In this document: piece after piece, positions 46,327 through 56,239 of the stretch
Layout of the letters: each line of letters starts with the position of its first letter
How positions within the stretch are numbered: position 1 is the first letter of the stretch
Assembly (NCBI RefSeq): GCF_003576645.1
Contig: NC_044917.1
Location: 2,231,923-2,295,922, forward strand
From: Ipomoea triloba
Lineage: Eukaryota > Streptophyta > Magnoliopsida > Solanales > Convolvulaceae
Reading direction: 5' to 3'
Length of the DNA stretch: 64,000 nt
Notes under the pieces: generated by a model
The model's input: only the letters and a program-made list of their open reading frames with translations
Databases searched by the model: none
What the model was told of the DNA's origin: nothing
Program-made: the position numbers and the translations under genes

Positions 46327-46876
46327 AGAAGAGATTTGAAGAGAAGAAAATTAGAAGCTAGAAGGGAAAGTGAAGAATTGGACTTGTAAGGACGGATTTG
46401 CCCTTCAACTTCACGGCTGAGTAACCGTGATTGTAACTTTGGACTAACATTGTCCAACTTTTTAAAAGTCTGGGTATAATGTGGCAAAATTAATAAAATC
46501 GGACTAAATGTGTCCAACCCACAATAAGTGTAAGACCAAAAAAGGAATTTACTCAAAAAAAAAATCACCCTACAAGGTGGAATTAATTGATCTAGAGTCT
46601 ACAAGGTATAATGTAATATAATTTGTACAAATTTAGTTGGGGTGATTTTTCTCACTATAATTAGAACATGGATCTGAGTTCACCTTGCAAGGTAGATCTG
46701 TGCCCAAAATACACAATTTACATTCTAATATCAATTTACATACTTAATGACTCGGGTCGACCGTAAAAGGTAGATCCGAGTGCAGAGAATAATTTACCTT
46801 TGTCTCACAAGTTGATACATGGACCTAACCTATTTCTGTCCTATTATAATACGGAGTAGCTAACAAAAGAAAAAAA

Positions 46877-47110
46877 TTAATCTGCGGGTTTGTATGCATG
46901 TGGGACGTATCCACCGGTGATTTGTTCGCAGTAGGCCTCACAGGCGGCCTCACAAGACTCTGGGGTGGCGCTTTCTACCAGCATGCATATTGGCATGCAT
47001 CCTTCCCCACAAGATGACAATGCATGGCTACTTCTCGAGGATAGTGTCACCACCACCACCACTGCGAACAACAGCTTCGCGGTGGCTCCGCCGCTTCTCT
47101 TCATTGCCAT
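46877..47110 (-). CDS. Small secreted six-cysteine peptide (thionin-like/hairpin-like)
   Basis: A 77-residue precursor starting MAMKRSGG, or 83 residues from an upstream ATG at 47128. A basic start is followed by a strong hydrophobic core (AKLLFAVVVVVTLSS), a typical signal peptide with likely cleavage near SSHA. The mature part, about 46 residues, has six cysteines spaced C-x3-C-x3-C-x10-C-x3-C-x3-C, a symmetric pattern that would form a disulfide-locked helical hairpin. It resembles plant thionin-like small Cys-rich proteins, often linked to defence or reproduction; the function here is inferred. It is single-exon, downstream of and parallel to the transketolase gene. The mature part is not strongly basic (several Glu), unlike classical membrane-active thionins. 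Confidence 0.75.
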   Translation of the reverse strand: MAMKRSGGATAKLLFAVVVVVTLSSRSSHALSSCGEGCMPICMLVESATPESCEAACEAYCEQITGGYVPHAYKPAD

Positions 47111-47128
47111 TTCAATATGTAAACGCAA

Positions 47129-47583
47129 ATTAAAGATGAATTGATGAGAGAATAGAGATGGAAACTTAATTTGGGTGGCTAGCTATCATATCCCTAGCTA
47201 ATGATGGATAGGATAGGGTTTCATCAAATTTTATACATGGATAGGAGAAGCCTTAGGATAGGAATTTGTTATACTTGAATACCATCATATTTACAAGTGG
47301 TTGGTAACGAAAACTTTCCTTGAAATTTTGAGCGGCCCCAATGATTCTTAAATTCCCTTTTTTTTTTTTTTTTTTTTAAATTTCTAGTATTTCATGATAA
47401 GGAAAACTGTAATCACTATCACAAAAATTACACCAGATAAACATGTTCGTGACCTTAACTGAGCAATCAGTAAAGAAATAAATTAGTTTAAGTTACATAC
47501 ACATAACTGATCTGTTTGAGATAAACAGATGTAACGAATCTAGTTTGTCCATAACTGACTAACCATTTATGCAATTTGAAACA
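47129..47583. other. Spacer between transketolase and peptide genes
   Basis: Holds the upstream region of the peptide gene and the transketolase 3' UTR. A run of T at 47359-47377 is the only simple sequence. No gene. Confidence 0.45.
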
Positions 47584-48111
47584 TTATTTGGATAGTAGAG
47601 ATCTGGCGGTTTTAGAAACATTATCCTCTGTAAAACCATACTTGTTGAAAACATGTGTGTCCGGTCCACTAGCTCCAAATTCATCAATGCCAATCACCAC
47701 ACCTTCATCTCCTACAAACTCCCTCCACCCCAACGGCGATCCTGCCTCCACGCTAACGCGTTTTCTCACCGTCGACGGCAGCACCGCCTCCTTATACTCC
47801 CTCGGCTGCCGATCGAAAAGCCTCCAGCACACCAGAGAAACTACTCTTACTCTCCTCCCTTCCTTTCTTAAAACTTCTGCACTTTCTTCACATAAACACA
47901 GCTCCGATCCCGTTCCAATCAGTATAATTTCCGGCAATTCTTCCCCGGAATTGTCGCTTATAATGTACCCTCCTTTCTCCACTCCATCTGCCGATGTGCC
48001 TAGGAAAGAATGTATTAACCACAAGAGAAGCAAAGTACAATACAAGGTTTAAATAGGGAAGATCAAATAGGATCTATTCTAACAGCTTTGGACCAAAACT
48101 ACAGGAGAGAA

Positions 48112-48145
<34 letters not shown>

Positions 48146-51100
48146 TAAAGACCTTGTTGTCTAGTGTCACCCGGTTGCACCCACATGGGAGGGGGGTGAG
48201 TTCAAATTTTTGCGATATTGACTCTTTGTATTCTATTTGATTGCGAAAGTAGTTATGAACAGATACGTAATTAGTTATGAACTAACAGAGTCAATAGTAC
48301 TCAAAACTCCTTAATACCTTCCATGTTGGCTGCCACTTTTTGTCTAGAAAGGGCAATCAGGCTTGGCGTGTCTCTGTTTGCAATGCACACTTTATAGGCC
48401 CCTGCAGCTTCATTCCCATCAGCCGGCCGGAAAACCAGCAGCCCGGGAATGGCTCTCAGGCCGGCGAGATGCTCCACGGGTTGGTGCGTTGGCCCGTCTT
48501 CTCCTAACCCGATTGAATCGTGCGTCATAATGTAGATCACTCCGGCATGGCTCAGCGCAGAGAGTCTGATTGAGTTCTTCATGTAATCTGAGAACACAAG
48601 GAAAGTGGCTGCAAATGGAATTAGCCCTCCTCCGTGCAGTGCTATTCCATTTGAAATCCCCGCCATTGCGTGTTCCCGGACCCCATATCTGATGTTCCGC
48701 CCCCACGGAGAATCGGGCTGCTGGAAATCTCCATAGCCATGGAGATACGCCTGGTTCGAGCTCGCGAGGTCTGCACTTCCGCCAATTAGCCCTGGAAGCA
48801 CTTTGGCAAGATGGTTCAGACACTTCCCGGAGTATCCTCGTGTGGCTTCCACAGGATCAGACATCAACCATCTCTGTTTAGATTGCAGAGATTATGAACA
48901 AGTAAAGTAAATCAGCTGTAAAGGTAAACAATTTGGTCTGATCTTTTTTCTTCTTCTCCAATTTCATGTGAAGTACTTACGGGTAATGAACTTTCCCAGC
49001 CTGGAACAATCCCGCCATTAAGGAGAGCTTTAAATTCTTTAGCTTCTTCCGGGTATTTATGCTGGTAAGAATAAAGTTTGGAGTGCCACTCCTGCTCCAG
49101 TGTTTCTCCTTTTTCTGCCTGGAGTTTCATTTCCCTGAAACAGATTACATTATGGCCCTGTTTTGTAAAATAGTTACCTTATCAATCAATTCTAACTTAT
49201 TTGACCACTATTAACTGTTGACCCTGTTTTGTAAAATAGTTACCTTATCCGTCAATTCTAGCTTATTTGACCACTATTAACTATCAGCTATCAGCTAGCT
49301 ATCCGCTAACAATTAATTTAGTGGACACCTTTCTGCAAAGTTATACCCTCTAACCCAATCAGCTAACATCCATTTAAAAAAAAGGGCTTATATTAGCCAA
49401 AAATTTTGGCTTTATGGTGCTCAAAATCTGCAGAACTAACCGGTAGACCATGGGAATAACATGGAATGGCCCTCGGTCATCCCATCTAAGTTTCTGTTTC
49501 ATTTGCTTCACGTCATCTTCCTCAAAAGTACCATGGTGAGCTTTCGATGTCCCCTCCTTCTTTGACAACTTTCCTATACGTGTTTTCACCTGCAAATCAT
49601 ATAGCCATTAGCCCACCATTTTAGCATGCCAGATTTCAATGAAAAATTAAAGCTCCCTGATGATTGAACATATATATATATATATATATATACCCTGATG
49701 AAGGTAGGCTTCTGAGTCTCACTATGAGCACAGTTAAGTGCATTCTCTAATGCTTCCATATCGCCCTGTGTGTTATCAACAGCAATGGTGTTCCACCCCA
49801 GAGCTTCAAACCGGGCTGATATGTCTTCAGAAACCGCGAGATCAGTGCTACCATCAATTGTATTATGGTTATCATCATAAACCACAGTGAGTTTGTTTAG
49901 CTTCCAATGTGCAGCCAGTGATGCAGCTTCGTTCGTTACGCCCTCCATGGAACATCCATCCCCCATTATACAATACCTGAAGCGACGAACAACCATTCAA
50001 TTCCACTTGAAAAGCAAAAACCGGATAGAGAACGAACCGGAGTAGCCAGGTCCACTTACGTCCGGTGATCAACAATGGGAATGTCTGGTTTGTTGAATCT
50101 TGAAGCCAAATGCACTTCTGCAAGGGCAAGGCCTACTGCATTTGCTACACCTTGTCCTAGGGGGCCTTGTGATTATGCCAAGAGCAAAAACTTAATGACT
50201 GGATTGGCCATGTAAGATTAATTCCTCAAATACTTGTTAGGAGCATTGGAAACCATTGATACAATCATGTTTGGTATACATGATGATACTGGTGGGTATC
50301 AGAGGCAAAAAGACTGTACTAACCGACATCTTTTATCCTGATCAACATTTTAAAATTTTCTGTACTGATTGACATCTTAGAATTTTCTGTACTGATTGAC
50401 GTCTTAGAATTTTTCATGAAGTGAAAAAAAATCAGGCACATGCATTCATGAGTATGATTTATCAGCATGGGTGGTTTTCTTTACCATTCATAATTCACAC
50501 ATAATTACATCTATCCATGGCTATTATTGAAGCAAATAAACTTTCTGAATCATTTACCTGTTGTGACTTCAATGCCTTCAGTTATCACATTCTCAGGGTG
50601 ACCAGGTGTCCTACTTCCAAGCTTGCACAAGCTCTTTAGGTCATCAATCTGACACACCAAATTTTAAACACTTCCAAGATTAACTGATTCAATAATTGAA
50701 CTCACAGAATTATTATCACTTCCATTTTCAAGTTTGTACCTGAACAGATTGAAAGCCAGCCAGATGAAGGCAAACATACTGAAGCAAACCACCATGGCCA
50801 GCACTCAGAACAAACCTATCCCTATTAAACCATTTGGGGCTTTGTGGATTGAACCTCATAACATGCCTATACAGGAAATACCCAACCTCTGCCAACCCAA
50901 GAGCCATCCCACCATGCCCAGCCTTTGCATGCTGCACAGAGTCCACTATCAGCATCCTCACATTGTCCACACACCTCCTATCCACCATTTCTTGAAACTT
51001 TTCATCATCTTCTTCCCATTCATGAGATGGGTAAGCTCTTTTCAGCTCTTCTACCCAAGAAATCTTGTAATCTTGATCTTTGGAGAGTGTGTTTTTGAGG

Positions 51101-51258
51101 ACTGGGCTCTTGCTTGTGGGAGTAAAAGTATGTGTTTTTGGATTGCTTCTGCATTGAACTAATCTGAAGGCAATTAATCTTTTGTTGTTTTGGGGAAATG
51201 GTAATTTGGCCTCAAGGAGAGGAGGGTTGGGCCTCAGAAGGAGTGTATAGACTGCCAT
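47584..51258 (-). CDS. Divergent transketolase, probably plastid-targeted
   Basis: ThDP-dependent transketolase of the Calvin and pentose-phosphate cycles: moves two-carbon units between sugar phosphates and makes erythrose-4-phosphate. Eight exons give 757 residues: 50740-51258, 50558-50648, 50060-50165, 49694-49976, 49441-49589, 48981-49134, 48318-48873, 47584-47999. Residues 1 to about 60 are basic and Ser/Thr-rich, like a transit peptide. Conserved parts: [28 protein letters not shown], ThDP motif GDG (244-246) with YDDNHN, catalytic Glu501 in RYGVREHAM, and [18 protein letters not shown]. Departures from the usual plant enzyme: SGHPG is AGHGG (His115 kept), the IGYGSPNK loop is IGKLSKKE (338-345), and the middle segment differs strongly. 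All frames and splice sites are intact, so this is an active-looking paralogue rather than a pseudogene. PAL lies 1.45 kb upstream in the same orientation. Confidence 0.92.
48114..48143. repeat. TA microsatellite in transketolase intron
   Basis: About 15 TA units directly next to the SINE head at 48149. A second, shorter AT run lies at about 49669-49692, just after another splice donor of the same gene. Confidence 0.9.
48149..48304 (+). mobile_element. SINE copy in transketolase intron 7, antisense to the gene
   Basis: The head has CTTGTTGTCTAGTGTCACC (box A) and GGGTGAGTTCAAAT (box B). The body has GCGATATTGACTCTTTGT and GCGAAAGTAGTTATGAACAG, and the tail reads AACAGAGTCAATAGTACTCAAAA. This matches the SINE at 29545-29700. 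Its tail ends about 12 bases from the transketolase splice donor at 48316-48317. Confidence 0.7.
49156..49285. repeat. 66-base tandem duplication in transketolase intron 5
   Basis: Two units starting CCCTGTTTTGTAAAATAGTT (49156 and 49222), both continuing to CTTATTTGACCACTATTAAC, with only a few differences. Intronic. Confidence 0.85.
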
Positions 51259-52706
51259 GTTGTTTTCAGGTTTTTACTTTGGGGATAGAGAAAGGAACAG
51301 TGGAACTGTTTGCATATGGTAGTTATTAATGCTACTAGAAGTGAATATATATATATAATAAGAATTTATGTTTAAATTTTAGTATGAATGTGGTGTATGA
51401 AGAAAGTTTGAGAGTGATACGTAGAGGGCAGGTGTAGAACAGAGGAAAGAGAGGGGATGAGAAGGTGACAAGTAGCAGGCAATGCTTCATCAGCAGCCAA
51501 CTACTAGTCAGAAACTTTGATGTCTAGATAACAATGCCACTTTCTTGAAGAATTCAATTTTTTTAACAATTTCTTTGAATATGATTTGATAGTTTGGATA
51601 CGGGAGGGCTAGTTGTGGGTTCGGTCACATGATTAAGCATGGTCAAAATTCTCGTTTCTTGTCATGTTAAAATTTGTTGCAGTTGTCGGGTCAATGGTCT
51701 AGTGGTTGAGAAGTTGCATTTAAAACACATTTTCATCGGTGAATTGGGTTGAAATTGAATTGGACTCTTTATGTGCAAAAGTATATAGTTTCAGCATACT
51801 CAATTTACCTTCTTGTGAATCGTAGGGATGAATTGTTGGTGGCTATGAATTAATCTGATAAAGCTATATTCAATTTGAGTGTTAAAATTTAGAAATTTTT
51901 TGTATCAATATGAAATCTTAGGTTTGAATAACACTTTGAGTGTGAACATTTAGTAAACTATTCAATTTGACAATAATGTGTTGTTGTTGGGATTGTGACA
52001 TAACAATATCCAATAATGGTTGGGTGGATCATCTTCAGGTATTTCTATATAGTTAGTTGAAGATACATACATATATATTTTGAGTTGGCCAAATGATTGT
52101 TATGAACTGGTGGACTTGTAGTGGGGGTTGGTGGCCACCATTCACCAACGTGACCTTTTCTATACAAAGATTTTGGGCTAAAAGGTCAATGATACCAAAT
52201 TATATATATTATCTGCAATTGATCCAATTGTCAAGTATATTATATGGTGGGCAATCCAATAAAGCCGGTTGGACAATTAGTTTGATAATAGTTTGAGTTA
52301 GTCAGTTTAATCTCTTTAATTTGAACCGATCAATTATGAGTAATTTAGACTAGTTTATCTGTTTGGGGTCGTCTATCGGTTAGGGTCACAAGACAGACTT
52401 CGGAAAACACAATGTAAACCCGGTTCATGGTATAAGCATTGATTGTCACAATCCCAACCAAATAAAAATATAAAACAAGATTGCAGAGAATCCAGACAGT
52501 AGACTTTGATGAAGTTAAGAAAATTAAATGACTTCTTATGTTTATAATACATTTTTGTTCAACAAGAATACACAAAAACAAAACTAATACAAACATAGCA
52601 TGATGAATTTAAGGCTTTTCCAAACATATGTTGTGGCAACAGAGTTTACAAACAGTACAAAAGTAAGATTAACAAAGCAGACTTTTAATTTACCCCACCA
52701 AGACTT
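51259..52706. other. Intergenic region between PAL and transketolase
   Basis: Contains the transketolase promoter (minus strand) and the PAL 3' UTR. Near 51685-51790 there is a SINE-like segment (box A GGTCTAGTGGTTGAGAAG, box-B-like GGTTGAAATTG) of another family than the one in the introns. No gene recognised. Confidence 0.45.
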
Positions 52707-55324
52707 CTAGCAGATGGGCAGAGGGGCACCATTCCATTCCTTCAAACAATCCAGCAGTGGATCTATGAGCTTCCCTTCACACATGGCTGTGAATACCTTG
52801 TCACATTCCTCCCCGGGTGACCGGACTTTCTCGCCCGTTAGAAGATTGGTTCCTAGTTCTGCCCTAACAAATTTGTAGAGTGGGAAGGACCTGCACTCTT
52901 GGATCCTGTTAGGAATGGCTGCATTGCCACTCTCTAGCTCACACCTCGCACCCTCGATTTCTTTAGGCAAAATGGCTTTGAGTTCCTCCTCGAACGCCCC
53001 GATTTTGTGGAAGATGGATGTGCTAGAGCTCATCTCGGCTTCGCCATTAGCCAAGGCGTGATCGACCAGGACCTGCCTCAGCTTCTGCATCAATGGGTAG
53101 TTTTCGCTGCACGGGTCATCAGCATAGGCGAACACGTACTCTCTGTCGACGACTTTGAGGAGATCCTTTTCGGAGAATCTGGAAGGGTGAAGCTCACCAT
53201 TTTCCCCCACTGTTAAGACCTTTTTGGCAACCTGACTAACTGCATTTTTAGTGCAGGCCTTCAGATTCTCCTCCAGGTGCCTCAGGTCAATGGCTTGGCA
53301 CAATGCAACCATGTAGGTTGCAGACATGAGCTTCAGAATGTCGAGCGCCTCGGATGTCTTCCTCGACGAGATGAGCCCGAGAGAGTTTACATCCTGGTTA
53401 TGCTGCTCGGCGCTCTGGACGTGATTGGTGACAGGGTTGCCAAGGAACTGCAGCTCTGAGCAGTAAGACGCCATCGCGATTTCTGCCCCCTTGAAGCCAT
53501 AATCCAAGCTAGGGTTTCGCCCGCCCGAGAGATTTGAAGGCAGGCCATTGTTGTAGTAGTCGTTGACAAGCTCGGAGAACTGAGCAAACATTAGCTTCCC
53601 AATGGCGGCCAGCGCCAGGCGAACGTTGTCCATCGAGACGCCAATTGGTGTCCCCTGGAAATTCCCTCCGTGCAATGCCTTGTTCCTGGAAACATCAATC
53701 AGAGGGTTGTCGTTTACAGAGTTAATTTCCCTCTCAATCATCTTGGTGGCGGCTCTGATCACTTCAATCTGAGGGCCGAGCCATTGGGGCGATGTTCTGA
53801 GAGCATAGCGGTCCTGTTTAGGCTTCTGAAGAGGGTCTAATTCGTGGGTTTTCGTGGCTTCTTTTATGTATGAACTCCCATCCAAAATATGTTCCATTAT
53901 TGCTGCGGCTTCGATCTGGCCCGGGTGGTGCTTCAATTTATGCGTCAAATGGTCTGTGAATTCCGGTTTGCCGTGCATAACTTCTGCAAACAGTGCTGAC
54001 AAAACCTCCGATAAAACCGCCATTATGTTGGCCTCAAACAGCACCATTGACGCTAATCCTGACCCGACCGCCGTGCCATTCACCATGGCCAGGCCTTCTT
54101 TCGGCTGCAACTCGAAGAACCCGGATTCGATTCCCGCCATCCTGAACGCCTCCTCGGCGTCCAGGGCCTCCCCGTTCGGCCCGACCGCCTTGGAGTTCGG
54201 CCGGCCGGTGATCAGCCCGGCGATGTAGGAAAGAGGGACCAAGTCGCCGGACGCGGTGATGGTGCCACGGAGGGGCAGGCAGGGCGTGATATTGTGGTTC
54301 AGCAGCTTGGTTATGGCCTCCAGGATCTCGAACCTGATCCCGGAGTAGCCCTGGAGCAAGGTGTTGATCCTGACCAGCATGGCGGCCCTGGTGGCGGAGT
54401 GCGGCAGCGTGTGGCATGACTCCGCCCCGTTGCCGAATATTCCGGCGTTCAAGAACCTGTTCCAACAACCAATTATTAGGACTCTATATATTTAAGTCAG
54501 ATTATGAATTCTCGTATTCAAGTTTTGTTGGAATTCGCTCGTAATCTGTATTTTTGAACTATCTCATTCAATACAATTCAGTTCTCAAAGTTATACAAAA
54601 ACACATGCATATCATTGAGTGCAACAAAACTGCACAATCCCATGTTTGGACTTTGGAGTGGTGCAATCATATGAAACTATCACGTGCCAACTCCATCATG
54701 AGAACTACTGGCTTTCATGCTCCTCTAATCTTGTCGTTTTCCCATTCCCCATAACCAAACAACACTGCTAAAGCTAAGCTGTCCCCTGCCCCTCTCTGAT
54801 TCTCTGATCCTAAGACTATTTTCTCCCGTGACTATCTCTGTTCCGTCTTACATTATCACGTTGTCACATCATTCACGTAAACCAGCTTAAATTACTTATA
54901 ATTTTTAATAATATTAACTCTATTGTACTATAGTATTTATTTATAACTATTTTCTCAACTTACTTATGCATAAAGAATCAATATTGCCGCCCTCCATTAG
55001 AACTCGAACTTTACTTTTCATTTAAGAGAGTTACTTCATGTCTCTAGATTTATAGTTAATTAATTTGAAATTAGTGAATCTAGTTGGGCTAGAATTGGCT
55101 TAAATTATTTAGTTTATTTAATTAAAAAAATGATATTTAACAATTTATGGTATCTATCATTTTATTATATAGGTTAAATGCAGCTTTCTCCACTTTATAA
55201 GTTTGGCAACTCACACCAACCTATCATTTGGGAGTTGGGACAATATCTAAAAATCTAAAAAGCTTTCACCTACCACAACCTAATACCCTTCCCCTCCTCA
55301 CAAAACTTAAAACTACTAAAATAA

Positions 55325-55355
<31 letters not shown>

Positions 55356-55943
55356 GTACTGTTGAAAATATATATATGTATTGGTTTAGTAAAAAGGAAA
55401 ATAAAAATGAAACGTTTAATTTAAAAATAAATATTGATTAATATTAACTCCTTGTGCTTATGATAAAATAGTTATGAATAGAACAGATACTTTATTTTAA
55501 CAGAGCCATAGTACTAAAAAAAAATACCTAATAAGTTCTTTCTGAAGAGCAGCGCCTTGCTTTGTCCGTCGATGAGAGGTTGCACCGAACCCGGTGGTGA
55601 CGCCGTAGCTATCGGTGCCATTTTCCATTCCGGCCATGACCCAGTCGCTGCTGGCCTTCACGCCGGCGCGGGCCGCCTCCGACAGCTCCACCGTCACCTC
55701 CGACGTCCCACGGGCGGCTACGGCCGCCACCTGAGCTATCGTCAGCGTCTCGCCTCCTAGCTTCACCGTCGCCGTCCTGTACTCCTCCACCATTCTCTTC
55801 ACCTCGTCCAGGTGGCTGCCCTTCAGGGCCTCCGCCGCCGCGTTCCAGTTCAACGGGTCCTGCGACGGGCGGCGCTTGTGCTCCACGCAGAAATCATGCG
55901 CGTGAGCGTGGCCGTTGCTGCTGATCCCATTGCCGTTCTCCAT
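52707..55943 (-). CDS. PAL: Phenylalanine ammonia-lyase
   Basis: Deaminates L-phenylalanine to trans-cinnamate, the entry step to lignin, flavonoids, hydroxycinnamates and salicylate; a cytosolic tetramer. Two exons (55528-55943 and 52707-54456) give 721 residues, the usual length, with the single intron at the conserved plant PAL site inside the Arg139 codon. The catalytic Tyr113 is in [12 protein letters not shown]. The MIO cofactor forms from Ala207-Ser208-Gly209 in [17 protein letters not shown]. Phe140 (RFLNAG) is the residue that selects phenylalanine, where tyrosine-using monocot enzymes carry His, so this is a PAL. Further conserved blocks: [20 protein letters not shown] and [15 protein letters not shown]. 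The intron of about 1.1 kb contains two SINEs, one with its tail starting at the splice donor. No defects seen. Confidence 0.98.
54913..55050 (-). mobile_element. Diverged SINE copy in the PAL intron
   Basis: Read on the minus strand it shows AAGTTCGAGTTC (box B), GGCAATATTGATTCTTTATGC and GTTGAGAAAATAGTTATAAA, followed by an ACTATAGTACAATAGAGTTAAT tail. It matches the SINE at 29545-29700 with more substitutions. It is in the same orientation as PAL. Confidence 0.55.
55431..55525 (+). mobile_element. 5'-truncated SINE abutting the PAL splice donor
   Basis: Only the 3' half is present: TATTGATTAATATTAACTCC, then TGATAAAATAGTTATGAATAG, then TAACAGAGCCATAGTACT and an A run. The A run touches the PAL donor (AC at 55526-55527 on the plus strand), so in the pre-mRNA it becomes GT-A-poly(U) immediately after exon 1. 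It is antisense to PAL. Confidence 0.6.
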
Positions 55944-56180
55944 TACGGTTAACGTTGTCGCGGAAGCTAACGTTAGTTAACGATTCGTGACGGTTTGTTA
56001 ACGATTATTGGATTCCGTGACGGCCCAAAATGGGAAGAATAAGCGTGGCGCAATAAATGGGAAATTGAAATTGAAAGCGGCGATACAATAATGGATTTTT
56101 TTGTTAGGAAATTGCAAAGCTTTTACGAGGATTTTAGCTTTAGCTGAATTTCCTGAGTTTGGCATTCTGAGGTTTGGTTG

Positions 56181-56200
56181 TTTAAATAGAGGTGGGAGAA
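56181..56200 (-). promoter_or_regulatory. Probable PAL TATA box with adjacent CCCACCTC element
   Basis: On the minus strand CTCCCACCTC is followed directly by TATTTAAAC (56188-56181), about 240 bases before the PAL ATG. The C-rich box resembles the AC/P-box elements bound by MYB factors in phenylpropanoid promoters. A further AACCAAACC lies just downstream at 56171-56180. Position and sequence both suit a PAL core promoter; the start would be near 56155. Confidence 0.55.
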
Positions 56201-56239
56201 AGGGGCGTTGGCATTGAGTGTTGGGTGGGCAGGCCAATG

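Larger units (their letters stand above)
45121..46552. mobile_element. Mutator-like non-autonomous element with captured gene fragments (Pack-MULE-like)
   Basis: The left arm (TTTTTTGGTGCTACACTTAT, then GGGTTGGACACATTTAGT) reappears inverted at the right end (ACTAAATGTGTCCAACCC, then ATAAGTGTAAGACCAAAAAA). The similarity continues about 170 bases inward at an estimated 75 percent. The interior of about 1.1 kb is far more GC-rich than local non-coding DNA and carries gene-like pieces. These include a Pro/Ala/Arg-coding stretch near 46105-46190 and an ORF fragment with an IDLNLPAP motif. No transposase is present. Equivalent copies at 43183-44614 and 42264-43148 (cut) belong to the nested duplicates. 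Confidence 0.7.
45088..47024. repeat. Nested repeat copy C (continues into unique sequence)
   Basis: Begins at the base after the N at 45087 with TTTGGTTGTACC. The part equivalent to copy B ends at 47024, after which the sequence runs on without a break through the complete six-cysteine peptide gene. This is the copy to trust. Confidence 0.9.

Noticed and set aside
42231..47024. A real three-copy tandem gene array
   Set aside because: Common start point, different ends at single Ns and near-perfect identity point to unmerged contig overlaps.
53854..54228. Plus-strand open frames over PAL exon 2
   Set aside because: Antisense shadows of the PAL coding sequence, without any family resemblance.
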